Origin: Phycisphaerales bacterium
GTDB lineage: Bacteria > Planctomycetota > Phycisphaerae > Phycisphaerales > UBA1924
Assembly (NCBI GenBank): GCA_029213305.1
Contig: JARGPA010000013.1
Span: 3,096-67,095 of the forward strand
Length of the DNA stretch: 64,000 nt
Direction of reading: 5' to 3'
Both the position numbers and the translations under genes were made by a program. Below are positions 17,089-26,003 of this stretch, one piece after another. Under the pieces are notes generated by a model. That model was not told the origin of the DNA and searched no databases. It saw only the letters and a program-made list of their open reading frames with translations. The stretch's first letter is position 1, and each line of letters begins with the position of its first letter.

Positions 17089-18870
17089 TTATCGATTGAT
17101 CCGCATTGGAGGGACTAACTCCGCGATTGCGATGTCCCCGATGGTAAAGTGACTGAGCTCGATCTTGGTTGATACGATGAAGAGCAACACAAGTGTCTGG
17201 TCATCGCGGCTTCGACTCAGTGTGGGAGTATCTTCAATACCTGTAAGTGTTGAACCACGAGTGTATCGAACCTGGAATACCTTTGAGTCTTTGTACTCAT
17301 AACCGATCGCTTCGTATTCATTTCCCTTGGTGTCAATGAGTAGGAATGGTTGATCGAGTGGTGCTTCACTCGCGGCTTCTGATGCAAGTCCGATTTCTGA
17401 CTCGAATCCAACTTCGACTCGGACGAGTGCTTGTCCTTCTGCGACAGCATATTTTTCTACTCGCAGTTTTCGACTCTGCGGCGCGTTTGTTCTACCGATA
17501 TCAAGCTTTGCATCGAAGATGGACTCGCCGTCGATGATTTCGTTATCATCACTCAGGGTCAACCCTCGACGAGCAGCCTGCGACGCAACCATTGTTCCAA
17601 AGCGGAGTGAGTTATTGATATGCTTTGTTGTTTGTGGGAATGCATACTGAACAGCTTTAGATGTGTCGAGTTTGCGTGATCCGGTATCTCCCTTGAGAAT
17701 CGCACCATCTAAAACAACGAGATCTCTTTTGCTCACATCTGCATATTCAATAGGGTCAGGCATCGATTCAGCATTAACACGAATATTCTTTGCGAAGAAT
17801 GCAATCGGTTGGAATCCTTGTGGGATCACGAACTCAAAAGCAGCCTGTACCCGTGATTGGCCACCAACTGATGTAATGAAGATGTTTTCTGCATCGAAGC
17901 GCCAACGACCAAACTGATTTGATCTTGATGACTCAGAAATCATTGCAACTGGGAAAACAGACTTTGTGTTTCCGTCATTGTCTTCAACAAGCAAACGGTA
18001 CTGAGCATTTGAGATGATCAGCTGACCGCCCTTTTTACCTCGCTCTTTGGCACCTGGTTCAAACTCAACAACATATCCTGCGATGTATCCATTGGAGACA
18101 GTTTCGTTATTGACATCAGAATATTTCTGTGACTTCTCGTCTCTCGAATCTTTGAGAAGTTCATTGATTGAAGTTGATCCGTTCTCGTTCCCTACGATGT
18201 AAGTTGATTTGATTTTAAAATCATCAGGGCTAATTGCGTTTCTACCTGCTCCGTCCCCTGGGGAGACGCGAGTAGTAAAACCAACGAGTTCAAGTTCGGG
18301 ATACCACTTACTCAAAGGTTCGTTCGTTCCGAATGAACCAGTTGAGAGTATGCCGTAAAGCTTTGAAGTGAGATTATCAACTGGAATCCAGAGTTTGTCA
18401 TTCTTAACGATTGAGCCTGCACCAGTCGCACGATCTGTGGAGTACCAAGCAGGTTGGTACCCAAAGAAGTTGGTTGATAGACGGAGTGTACTGATTCCGA
18501 TGACAAGGATACCCGCAGAAATCACTCCGGTACTGAGTCCGAAGATAGCACCACCTGCATAATCAATAACCTTCGCGTTATTGATGTTGCTGGGGATGAG
18601 CTTGTCTGTGATTGTTCGCAAGATCAATAACGAAACTACGAATGGAACGAGCAAGGAGACTCCCCAAGCAACTGATTCCAAGAATGAGAAGAATCCGCGT
18701 TCAGGACTCATACCAATAAGCATGACTGAGAGTGTTTCCCAGAATGCAAATGCGATAGCTCCTGCGACGATCACGCAGAGCAGATGAATCATTGAGTTAA
18801 ATGCGCCTCGGATCATCCATGCGTATGCAATGCCAAGCACCAGCAAGATGACGATGATATTCATGATCAT
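17089..18870 (-). CDS. CvpA-like membrane protein with large extracytoplasmic domain
   Basis: The first 150 residues hold about four membrane segments (residues about 4-20, 25-45, 62-85, 102-127) with CvpA-family features such as the GAFNSMIHLLC and KVIDYAGGAIFGLSTGVI stretches. CvpA proteins are linked to envelope maintenance and colicin V export in E. coli, but their biochemical role is unsettled. The remaining 440 residues look soluble and beta-rich (AQYRLLVEDNDGNTKSVFPV, then AAFEFVIPQGFQPIAFF) and have no family I recognise. Most CvpA proteins are only 160-220 residues, so this is a large extended form. GGAG lies 11 bases upstream of the ATG. It is the last gene of a pilT - GspE-like - CvpA-like run. 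Confidence 0.72.
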   Translation of the reverse strand: MIMNIIVILLVLGIAYAWMIRGAFNSMIHLLCVIVAGAIAFAFWETLSVMLIGMSPERGFFSFLESVAWGVSLLVPFVVSLLILRTITDKLIPSNINNAKVIDYAGGAIFGLSTGVISAGILVIGISTLRLSTNFFGYQPAWYSTDRATGAGSIVKNDKLWIPVDNLTSKLYGILSTGSFGTNEPLSKWYPELELVGFTTRVSPGDGAGRNAISPDDFKIKSTYIVGNENGSTSINELLKDSRDEKSQKYSDVNNETVSNGYIAGYVVEFEPGAKERGKKGGQLIISNAQYRLLVEDNDGNTKSVFPVAMISESSRSNQFGRWRFDAENIFITSVGGQSRVQAAFEFVIPQGFQPIAFFAKNIRVNAESMPDPIEYADVSKRDLVVLDGAILKGDTGSRKLDTSKAVQYAFPQTTKHINNSLRFGTMVASQAARRGLTLSDDNEIIDGESIFDAKLDIGRTNAPQSRKLRVEKYAVAEGQALVRVEVGFESEIGLASEAASEAPLDQPFLLIDTKGNEYEAIGYEYKDSKVFQVRYTRGSTLTGIEDTPTLSRSRDDQTLVLLFIVSTKIELSHFTIGDIAIAELVPPMRINR

Positions 18871-18894
18871 GGTTTAATACTCCAGTTGCTTGTT

Positions 18895-20673
18895 TTACTT
18901 GGATGATGGTTCTGGGGTTGCTTTTGATGATGAGCGAGAACTTTTCTTTGATGATGATGCAGTAACTCGCGAAACTTCCTCGAGACTTGTGAGTCCTTCA
19001 ACCGCTTTTCGTAACGCGACCTGTTGGACTGTCGGCAACGAGCGCTTCCGCATTGCAGTCTTAAGTCCATTCCAATCTTGAGCTGCGATGAACTTGCGTT
19101 CTTCGTCCTCGATCGGGAAGACACCAAAGCAACCGGTTTGGCCGCTATATCCGACACCGTTACATACGGGACAAACCTCAGGTTTGTTGCGAATAAGTAC
19201 TTGGCCACCCTTTTTATTGAGTTGTTTAATCTTGTCTTCAGGCAAACCCAGTTTTTTGAGCATTTCAGGGGTTGGTTGGTATCCTACCTTACAGTTGCCA
19301 CAGAGCATTCTGATCAGTTTCTCGCTGACAACACCTCGAAGACCCTTCGCTGCAAGCTTGGGGTCTCCAACTGCTCGCACATAGAGCTGAATCGCAGCAA
19401 TAGCGTTATCTGTTTTCAAAGATAGATAGACTCGACTTCGATCAAGATCAGAGTTTGCAATGTTCTGCCCGGTTTCCATATCCGGGAGTTCGCAAATTCC
19501 GACAATATCAGGATCTCTCCGGAGTGTTGATCTGACAAGTGTTGCAAAGTCAGGGCCGTCGCCGCTTGCATCGAACACAATTTGTTTTACACCTTCAATC
19601 GCATCTTCAACTTCGTATTCGATTGTTTGGATGTTTGATGTGTATGCATCATGGAGTTGAAGCATCGAGTAAAGTGTGGTAGTGCGTCCATTATCGCTCG
19701 GTGCAGCAAGCAGCACTACTCCAACGTTTTCATCTGCCCATGATTGGAGTTCTTTGAGTTGCTTATCTAGGAGCCCCAAGTTCTCGGGAGATCTACGAAC
19801 TGCATCGGATGGGTTGAAGATCAACGAGAGGACCATGCCGTTCTTTGAACCGCTCGAGACGAGCTTCGCAGTCATCGCAGAAATGGAATCAGATGAGATG
19901 GAGACTTCGCCGCTCAGTTTGCGGCGACGATCTTGTAGATCAAGTCCTGCACATTTCTTCCAGAAATCAATGATCTGAATCGCATCTGCCTTTGCGATTG
20001 GTTCTCCCGCTTGACGGACACCATCGACGAGCATCGATGCAGCATAGGTGTTCTCGTTTGCAGGGATAATATCGATCTGGGAAGCATGAGCATTTTGCCC
20101 ATTGATAATGATTTCTTCCGAAGCAATTCGAACAGCAAATGCAGTCGATTCTTTATCCGGGGGCATCACCTTCATTTTGTTTGCGCCAACGATCGTGAGC
20201 TCAGAAGCACCCAACTTCTTTGCTTCTTTCTTGTCGTCTCTTCGTTGTGACATCTCAGAGAAATCAAGAGTAAGTTTCGAAGCTTCAGGGATACGATGAT
20301 CTTTGTTTGCAACGACGACGAAAATGCCGATGTCAATCGCCAAGATCGCGAGTGTTCCAACGAAACCAACCGCGAGACCTGCGAAACCTCCAACAGGTTG
20401 GAGTATCGCAAACGCAAGAGCAACAACCCCGAAGATCATGTGGATTGCGTTCCATTTCTCTTGACCAAGAAAGAATCGCTTTGCATGCTTGTCGAAGATC
20501 GTTGATAGCATCCACGCCCATCCGATGAATGGAAGGAGTATCAAGAGTGGTTTCCACCATGAGACAAGCGTGTATGTCTCGCCGACACCCAGTGTGAGTG
20601 ATGAGCTTAGGGTTGTACCAAGGGTAAGCGAGCCGAATGGTTCACTCAAAGAAATGAGCATGGAATCGAGCAC
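18895..20673 (-). CDS. GspE/PilB-like protein with degenerate ATPase motifs and N-terminal membrane segments
   Basis: Recognisable as a type II secretion/type IV pilus assembly ATPase homologue: ASQIDIIP and VDGVRQAGEPI (residues about 197-225) match the ASDIHIEP/RIDG region, RSTLRRDPDIVG (about 381-392) matches the Walker B region, and paired CxxC motifs at Cys458/461 and Cys501/504 match the PilB zinc site. The Walker A loop reads APSDNGRTT (about 324-332), with Arg where Lys is expected. The Walker B Gly-Glu is displaced (ICELPD for VGEIRD). Membrane segments at about 40-60 and 78-120 are not normal in this family. I infer a membrane-bound, probably ATPase-impaired paralogue. A GTG start is supported by GGAGAGGA seven bases upstream. 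Confidence 0.8.
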   Translation of the reverse strand: MLDSMLISLSEPFGSLTLGTTLSSSLTLGVGETYTLVSWWKPLLILLPFIGWAWMLSTIFDKHAKRFFLGQEKWNAIHMIFGVVALAFAILQPVGGFAGLAVGFVGTLAILAIDIGIFVVVANKDHRIPEASKLTLDFSEMSQRRDDKKEAKKLGASELTIVGANKMKVMPPDKESTAFAVRIASEEIIINGQNAHASQIDIIPANENTYAASMLVDGVRQAGEPIAKADAIQIIDFWKKCAGLDLQDRRRKLSGEVSISSDSISAMTAKLVSSGSKNGMVLSLIFNPSDAVRRSPENLGLLDKQLKELQSWADENVGVVLLAAPSDNGRTTTLYSMLQLHDAYTSNIQTIEYEVEDAIEGVKQIVFDASGDGPDFATLVRSTLRRDPDIVGICELPDMETGQNIANSDLDRSRVYLSLKTDNAIAAIQLYVRAVGDPKLAAKGLRGVVSEKLIRMLCGNCKVGYQPTPEMLKKLGLPEDKIKQLNKKGGQVLIRNKPEVCPVCNGVGYSGQTGCFGVFPIEDEERKFIAAQDWNGLKTAMRKRSLPTVQQVALRKAVEGLTSLEEVSRVTASSSKKSSRSSSKATPEPSSK

Positions 20674-20855
20674 AGTCGTATCCTCTCCAAAGTCGTTGTA
20701 TCCACCTGCGATGTCACAGGATTGTGCGTGTCGGGACCGCCTAATGCAGTCCGGGGTTGATTTGTTCTATTGTAGAGGCCCGCGCCTCGATGCACCATCA
20801 TTCGCCCGAAGGGACTTCTAGTTTGGGTCGTGAACGGGTCGCGATCTGATCTCGA

Positions 20856-22013
20856 TTATGCAAACTTCTTGAGCTTCATCTGCAGTTCGTCGACATTCGG
20901 GGATGACTCGATCGCAGTACGCATATGGATGTATTCTTCCTCAACAAGCTTCACGAGTGAATCATTGAAGTCGATCATCCCAATTTGCCTTGCTTCGACG
21001 GAGTTGAGTACTTCACGAAGATCGCCTTCGCGCTCTTCGAGGATGTACTTCTTGACCACGCCATTATTGATCAGAATTTCAAGTGCAGGTATACGGAAGA
21101 TGTCTTCATGAAGTGTTGGAAGCAACTTCTGGTACACAAACGCACGCATTTGGTAAGCCAAAATCTTACGAACCTGATCAACTTCTTCTTGTGGGAATAG
21201 GCCGTAAATTCGAGAGAAGGTCTGTGTTGTTGATGAAGAGTGAATTGTTCCGAATACCAAGTGACCAGTTTCCGCAGCATGAAGCGCAGCTTCAAATGTT
21301 TCTTGGTCACGCATTTCACCAATGAGAACCACATCTGGGTTTTCACGAACCAACGCACGAAGTCCAGTTTTAAAGTCCAAACAATCAAGCCCGATCTCGC
21401 GTTGGTTGATCGTTGCTTTCTTATCTTCGAAGATGTATTCAATCGGATCTTCGAGTGTCAAGATATGAACGCTCTTGCGTGCGTTTACATAATCAAGCAT
21501 CGAAGCAATGGTTGTCGATTTACCAGAACCGGTTACGCCACAAAGCAGGACGATTCCCTGAGGTTGCATCGCGACATCCGACATAACCTCTGGAAGATAG
21601 AGACCCTCGAAAGGTAAAATTTCAGAAGTAATATTTCGAGCTGCAACAGAGATTGTTCCACGCGCTTGAAACAAGTTCACACGGAACCGATGCTTCTCAT
21701 CGTAGTTGTATGCAAAGTCAACAGAACCAAACTTGTGCAAGTCCCTCATCTGTTCTTCTGTTAAAATCTCTTTTGCGATCTTGAAGAACTCTTCTGCAGA
21801 AACCGGATCAACATCCATTGCTTTGAGTGTGCCTCGCATACGAATCTTCGGCTTCTGATTTGATTTCATAATCAAGTCAGATGCCTTGAATCGAATTGTT
21901 GCTTTGAGGAAGTCACCCCATCGTGTTGCATGTGGATCTTTTTTTGCGATCGTCGGATCAAGATCGACATGCCCAGCTGAAGCGGTAGATGAGGGGGAAT
22001 CTGTAACACTCAT
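20856..22013 (-). CDS. pilT: PilT-type pilus retraction ATPase
   Basis: Hexameric ATPase that depolymerises type IV pili and powers twitching. Intact motifs: Walker A GVTGSGKST (residues about 159-167), Asp box LEDPIEYIFED (about 190-200), Walker B DVVLIGEMRDQET (about 223-235) and His box HAAETGHLVFGTIHS (about 242-256). Length 385 is usual. AAAGGA precedes the ATG. The last residues (KLVEEEYIHMRTAIESSPNVDELQMKLK) match the family C-terminus. No other pilus gene (pilin, pilC, pilQ) is in the window. The next gene downstream, 182 bases away, is a degenerate GspE/PilB-like protein, so the two may act together. Confidence 0.92.
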   Translation of the reverse strand: MSVTDSPSSTASAGHVDLDPTIAKKDPHATRWGDFLKATIRFKASDLIMKSNQKPKIRMRGTLKAMDVDPVSAEEFFKIAKEILTEEQMRDLHKFGSVDFAYNYDEKHRFRVNLFQARGTISVAARNITSEILPFEGLYLPEVMSDVAMQPQGIVLLCGVTGSGKSTTIASMLDYVNARKSVHILTLEDPIEYIFEDKKATINQREIGLDCLDFKTGLRALVRENPDVVLIGEMRDQETFEAALHAAETGHLVFGTIHSSSTTQTFSRIYGLFPQEEVDQVRKILAYQMRAFVYQKLLPTLHEDIFRIPALEILINNGVVKKYILEEREGDLREVLNSVEARQIGMIDFNDSLVKLVEEEYIHMRTAIESSPNVDELQMKLKKFA

Positions 22014-22408
22014 TTGATGTGAATCCTTTGTCTATCGGTTCCCGCATTGTTGTCTCTCACTTCTGCGGGTTCAATGTTGAATAAGGCGTCTATTCTAGTC
22101 GGGTCGAACGGCTTCAAGGGAATCTAAGCCTATTAGAAGCGAAGCCGGCTAAAGAAAAAAACACTTCCGTTCAGGTTCTATTCAGTGTGAACATCGCAGT
22201 TGGACAAAGAGCTTTGCCGTATAAATATCTGCGTTTGCATCTCAATGCTCTCAAATCTTATGAGATCTTGAGAACAAGCACAAACTGTTCGGACTACTGA
22301 GAATCACGGTTCCATCCCCTAACCCGAAATAGGGAAGATATGTGACTCCTTAGATGTATTTCATCAGATGTGGTTGGACCGTAATGATCGAGTATGAGCA
22401 AACAAGAA
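22014..22408. other. 395-base gene-free stretch upstream of pilT
   Basis: No coding frame is credible. Two hairpins are visible: CGGCTTC/GAAGCCG (22109-22115 with 22141-22147) and TCTCAAATCT/AGAT-TTGAGA (22249-22258 with 22263-22273, one bulged C). The stretch must contain the pilT promoter on the minus strand, but I could not fix a -35/-10 pair. Confidence 0.5.
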
Positions 22409-22434
22409 AAAGCGGGACATTTCTGTCCCGCTTT
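22409..22434 (-). terminator. intrinsic terminator after the sigma factor gene
   Basis: Stem AAAGCGGGACA/TGTCCCGCTTT (22409-22419 with 22424-22434), loop TTTC. On the minus strand it is followed by TTCTTG after the stem's terminal Ts. It lies 28 bases beyond the sigma factor stop. Confidence 0.88.
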
Positions 22435-22462
22435 GAAAAAGTATAATCAAAAACTTGTCAAC

Positions 22463-23518
22463 TTACTTGGATCCAACAGTTTCTGGTTCTTGGTCAACAG
22501 TACCAAGGAAGTTTGCTTCGAGTTCAACGCGGATCTTTTCCATTGCTTTGTTCTGGATCTGACGGACGCGTTCTTTCGTGACTCCGATGATTTGTCCAAC
22601 CTGTTCAAGGGTCATGGGCTTCTCCATGCCTCCAGTTTCGAGCCCGAACCGGTGCTCAAGAACAGTTCGTTCAACATTTGAGAGATCCGCGCGATTTGCA
22701 ACGACAATCTCACGAACTTCAGATGCAGTATCTTTTTCGAAGTCCGCACGCTTGGTTTCGAGGAAGTTTGATTTCTCAAGCTTCGGATCAAAATCAGTTG
22801 GGAAGCGTTGACGATACTTGCTCAGTTTCATTCCCTGACGCGAGAATGCTTTGAGAATCGCACGACACGCATAGGTTGAGAACTTAAATCCTCGACCTGC
22901 ATCGAACTTGTCCACCGCACGAAGTAGTGCCATGTTGCCTTCTGAAACGAGATCCGCAAAGTCGACTTCGCTCATTCTTGTTCTCTTCGCCATCGCGAGG
23001 ACAAGAGCAAGGTTGGTTTCCGCGATTTGCTCACGAATTCGCTCTGATTTGCGATACCAGTGGAGGAGTTGATCTGCTTGTTCTGAAGTTGGTTTCTTCT
23101 CAGGACGATCCCATGCTTCTTGTTGTAGCTTCCACACGCGATAACGCGAGTAGTTGAACTGATGGAACAACACTCGTTCTTCAGCACCCGTAAGGATCAC
23201 TTGTTGAGATGATTTGACAGTGCGAGTACGCGCGATTGATGAAATATCATCCATCACAGGGTGGTACCAGGTTGTATCTGGTAGTGCGATATCAGGAGCA
23301 TCTTCGTAGATGTTTTGTTCTGCATCATCTTCGTAGAAAACTTCTGAATCGATAAAATCCTGCTCTTTCAAGAGGATCTGGTTTAATAGACGCTCATCTT
23401 CATGGGAGAGCTGACGAGCAGTTTTGCCTGCTCTTGTGGATGTACGCGATACCCCGACGCGATGTCTTCGTCGCATCTGCTCGAGTGGGCTTGGGTTATT
23501 GCTAGTAGCTTGCATCAT
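22463..23518 (-). CDS. sigma-70 family RNA polymerase sigma factor, atypical
   Basis: Directs RNA polymerase to promoters. The ATG at 23518 is preceded by GGAG five bases upstream and preferred over GTG 23536. Region 2 is clear at about 160-226 (AETNLALVLAMAKR, DLVSEGNMALLRAVDKFDAGRGFKFSTYA), but where RpoD has the WWIRQAI segment of regions 2.3/2.4 this protein reads CRAILKAFSRQ. Region 4 with its helix-turn-helix is at about 281-334 (NVERTVLEHRFGLE, TLEQVGQIIGVTKERVRQIQNKAMEKIR). Only about 55 residues join them and I see no region 3. Region 1.1 is also absent; instead there is a 110-residue acidic N-terminus. It is therefore probably not the housekeeping factor despite its sequence similarity to RpoD. 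A terminator follows. Confidence 0.87.
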   Translation of the reverse strand: MMQATSNNPSPLEQMRRRHRVGVSRTSTRAGKTARQLSHEDERLLNQILLKEQDFIDSEVFYEDDAEQNIYEDAPDIALPDTTWYHPVMDDISSIARTRTVKSSQQVILTGAEERVLFHQFNYSRYRVWKLQQEAWDRPEKKPTSEQADQLLHWYRKSERIREQIAETNLALVLAMAKRTRMSEVDFADLVSEGNMALLRAVDKFDAGRGFKFSTYACRAILKAFSRQGMKLSKYRQRFPTDFDPKLEKSNFLETKRADFEKDTASEVREIVVANRADLSNVERTVLEHRFGLETGGMEKPMTLEQVGQIIGVTKERVRQIQNKAMEKIRVELEANFLGTVDQEPETVGSK

Positions 23519-24676
23519 GCTTTCTCCGACCGCCACTATCCTGCAGCGGTTTTTCTGTTTTCCAACGCTTCGGTTTCATCTGATGACTTTTTCTCATCAG
23601 AATCAATCAAGCGTGATTGTTCGTTCGTGATTGTCCAGAACATGATCAAGCAGAAGCTCAAACTTGTTCAACCGTCAACAACTTGCCCGATTTGCTCTTT
23701 TACTCAAAGACAACAAGTTCGTTGTTCGTTGAGTTATGATTCATGAGTAAGTGATTTTCTTACAAGAATCCACAAATCAATCGAGTTGTCTTCAGTCCTG
23801 TCCCGCAAAGTGCGTTATTTGGACTAAAATCCCATTTCCTACATGTGATTTCCACGCACATCCAGTGTGTGTGGTGACGACGGTTGCTGAAGTGTCCGAT
23901 TCGCGTTTGGCCAGGCATCGAATGAGGCAAATAAGCCCGTTTTAGGTGATGCGCAATGGTCCATATTTTCGGCACCAAGCAGTTTCGGTGAGGTTTCCCT
24001 CGCCATGAGTGAGCAGATCAAGGTCGATTTCATTTTTCAACAATCTGCTCTTATTCAATACGAGAGCAGGTGCTAAGAAGTTTCGATTCAAACTCTTGAA
24101 ATGCACAAATTCTTCAGTTGTCAGCCGGAAAATATCTGCACCGACTCAATGATTTCCGCCTTGTATGGGGCTTTTTCACTAATTTGGACAAATATGTCCA
24201 GCAATTTCGTGAATCACCCGTCTAACAAGGTATCCATCGCTCGAAGCATCCTGCAGAAACGAGAAATATTGATGAATGAGAAGGAGATCTCACATCCGAC
24301 ATTTCTCAATCTCACGGCCGACGTCCTTGGCGTCCGTGTTTCCGAATCTGAAACAATACGATCTAGAGCAGAATACCGACTATTTGCTGTCAGTTGACGG
24401 CCGATAATATCGTGCCTACTGTCAGCCGCCGGTCATCCACTGGCTTGACTTCGTCACGCCATCGGTATGTCCATATTCCGGGCCGCCAGTATACACAATC
24501 CCATTACAAGTGGCAACTCGCTTCTCTCATTTCACATCGAATGCAGATAAGTTTGTAAGAAAATAGGGATTTGTGACTATTGGATTCGGGTTTATTCACA
24601 TTTGATCCACAAATTCTGCCTGAGTACCTCATTGGGTTAGTTTCACAACAAGCAGAATCACAACAAGGACCACATC
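23519..24676. other. 1.16 kb gene-free, hairpin-rich stretch between sigma factor and sodA
   Basis: No frame in this stretch resembles a gene. Hairpins seen: TCTGATGA/TCATCAGA (23579-23586 with 23594-23601), in the sigma factor 5' region; GAGCAGAT/ATCTGCTC (24011-24018 with 24043-24050); and a nested element at 24159-24230 described separately. The sigma and sodA promoters must be here on opposite strands but could not be placed. One or more unrecognised RNAs are possible. Confidence 0.5.
24159..24230. ncRNA. nested hairpin element, possible part of an RNA
   Basis: Four co-linear helices nest in 72 bases: CCTTGT/ACAAGG (24159-24164 with 24225-24230), GGG/CCC, TTCAC/GTGAA (24175-24179 with 24209-24213) and TGGACA/TGTCCA (24185-24190 with 24195-24200, loop AATA). 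Perfect nesting over this length is suggestive. Strand and transcript ends are unknown, and it could also be an operator-like palindrome. Confidence 0.3.
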
Positions 24677-25297
24677 ATGGCCTTCGAACTCCCCGCACTC
24701 CCGTTCGCGTACGACGCACTTGAACCACACATCGATGCAAAAACGATGGAAATCCATCACACGAAACATCACGCTGGATACATCGCAAAGGCAAACGCTG
24801 CTCTTGCAGGTACCGATTGGGATGGAAAGTGTTACGGCGAAATCCTCGCACGCATCAAGGAAGTTCCTGAGAACATTCGAACCGCAGTTCAGAACAATGT
24901 TGGCGGACACGCAAACCACTCGCTCTTTTGGTCAATCCTCGCACCAGCAGGTAGCGGCGGCGGCGGAGAACCATCAGGTGAACTCGCAGAAGCAATCAAC
25001 AACTCATTCGGGTCATTCGAAGAGTTCAAAGCGAAGTTCGCTGAGCAAGCAGCAACCCGATTTGGTTCGGGTTGGGCATGGGTCGGAGTTGACGCTCCTG
25101 GTAAACTCCATGTCGGTTCAACTGCGAATCAAGACTCTCCGATCATGATGGGACACAAGCCAATCTTGGGTCTCGATGTCTGGGAACACGCGTACTATCT
25201 CAACTATCAGAATCGTCGTCCAGACTACATCAACGGATTCTGGAACATTGTCAATTGGGCGCAAGTCTCAGAGAACTATGAGAAATGGAAGGGTTGA
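24677..25297 (+). CDS. sodA: superoxide dismutase (Mn/Fe family, Mn-type features)
   Basis: Converts superoxide to oxygen and hydrogen peroxide. Metal ligands are in place: His27 (EIHHTKHH), His81 ([10 protein letters not shown]), Asp167 and His171 ([10 protein letters not shown]). The segments GSGWAWVG and TANQDSP favour the Mn or cambialistic form over strict Fe enzymes, but this cannot be settled by eye. A five-residue glycine-rich insertion ([10 protein letters not shown]) lies near residue 92-101, as in several Mn enzymes. No signal peptide is present, so it is cytoplasmic. AAGGA is seven bases upstream of the ATG. The gene is monocistronic with its own terminator. Confidence 0.96.
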   Translation: MAFELPALPFAYDALEPHIDAKTMEIHHTKHHAGYIAKANAALAGTDWDGKCYGEILARIKEVPENIRTAVQNNVGGHANHSLFWSILAPAGSGGGGEPSGELAEAINNSFGSFEEFKAKFAEQAATRFGSGWAWVGVDAPGKLHVGSTANQDSPIMMGHKPILGLDVWEHAYYLNYQNRRPDYINGFWNIVNWAQVSENYEKWKG

Positions 25298-25321
25298 TTC
25301 TCTTCACCAACTGAGTTCTTC

Positions 25322-25349
25322 AAACACAGGCAATCGCCTGTGTTTTTTT
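25322..25349 (+). terminator. intrinsic terminator after sodA
   Basis: Stem AACACAGGC/GCCTGTGTT (25323-25331 with 25336-25344), loop AATC, followed by T5. Confidence 0.9.
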
Positions 25350-25400
25350 ATGATCTGTGCAGGATTAGGGAATTTCAGAAGTCTCGCCGTAGTATTGATC

Positions 25401-26003
25401 GTGAACAAAAAGAACATCATGTTGACATTTTGGCTCGCACTCCCGATCACGATTGTGTCGCTCTTGATGGTATGGATTTTCTATTCGATGGATAAAGAAC
25501 GCCTCATGGCGGACGCAGTTCCTATAGGCGCAGGTGCAGGGGATACTGGGAATGCAAACGCCCTCGGGCAATGGCTCGCAGGGCGCGATGCAAACGCAGT
25601 ATCGCGGGCACTCGACGCTCGGCGCGAAGGACGAACGATTGACCCGCGAGATTGGCCGGGCGGAGTAACGATCAAAATTCCGCTCCGTGCATTCGGAGTA
25701 AATCCTGAATCAACAATGCTCGTATTCGTCGATGATCAATCACTCGAAGTACTCACTCAAGATATGACTGATGACGGCAATGGGTATCGAGTGTTTAATT
25801 TATCTCAAGAAGAGGCGCAAGGCTTCTTTTTCTATGCAACAGCACTCGAGCCAACGCTCTTGGGAAGTAAAGTTGTAGATTCAGCAGGAAGAATATTAAA
25901 ACCGATCATCTTTGATTTGCAAATCCCTGATCCAAACTTGCAAGTTGCAGATCCGATCAAAGTTGAAGTAGAGATGGATTCAGTGTTTGAGAACTCGCCT
26001 TGA
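25401..26003 (+). CDS. single-pass membrane protein of unknown function
   Basis: Not recognised. From GTG 25401 the protein would start with a Lys-rich NKKN and a membrane segment (about residues 8-27, LTFWLALPITIVSLLMVWIF), followed by a 170-residue domain with short beta-like stretches (GGVTIKIPLRAFGVNPEST, KPIIFDLQIPDPNLQVAD). ATG 25419 is an equally possible start; neither has a good ribosome binding site. The positive residues before the membrane segment favour GTG and a periplasmic C-terminal domain. The stop overlaps the next start (TTGA), so the two genes are probably translated together. It lies directly behind the sodA terminator. Confidence 0.6.
   Translation: MNKKNIMLTFWLALPITIVSLLMVWIFYSMDKERLMADAVPIGAGAGDTGNANALGQWLAGRDANAVSRALDARREGRTIDPRDWPGGVTIKIPLRAFGVNPESTMLVFVDDQSLEVLTQDMTDDGNGYRVFNLSQEEAQGFFFYATALEPTLLGSKVVDSAGRILKPIIFDLQIPDPNLQVADPIKVEVEMDSVFENSP

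Noticed and set aside
24101-24397. 98-residue plus-strand open frame in the sigma/sodA spacer
   Set aside because: No ribosome binding site, no recognisable motif, and it runs through the nested hairpin element; composition is not protein-like.
23519-24676. Chromosome replication origin
   Set aside because: There are isolated TCCACA-like words only; no cluster of DnaA boxes and no dnaA, dnaN or gyrB nearby.
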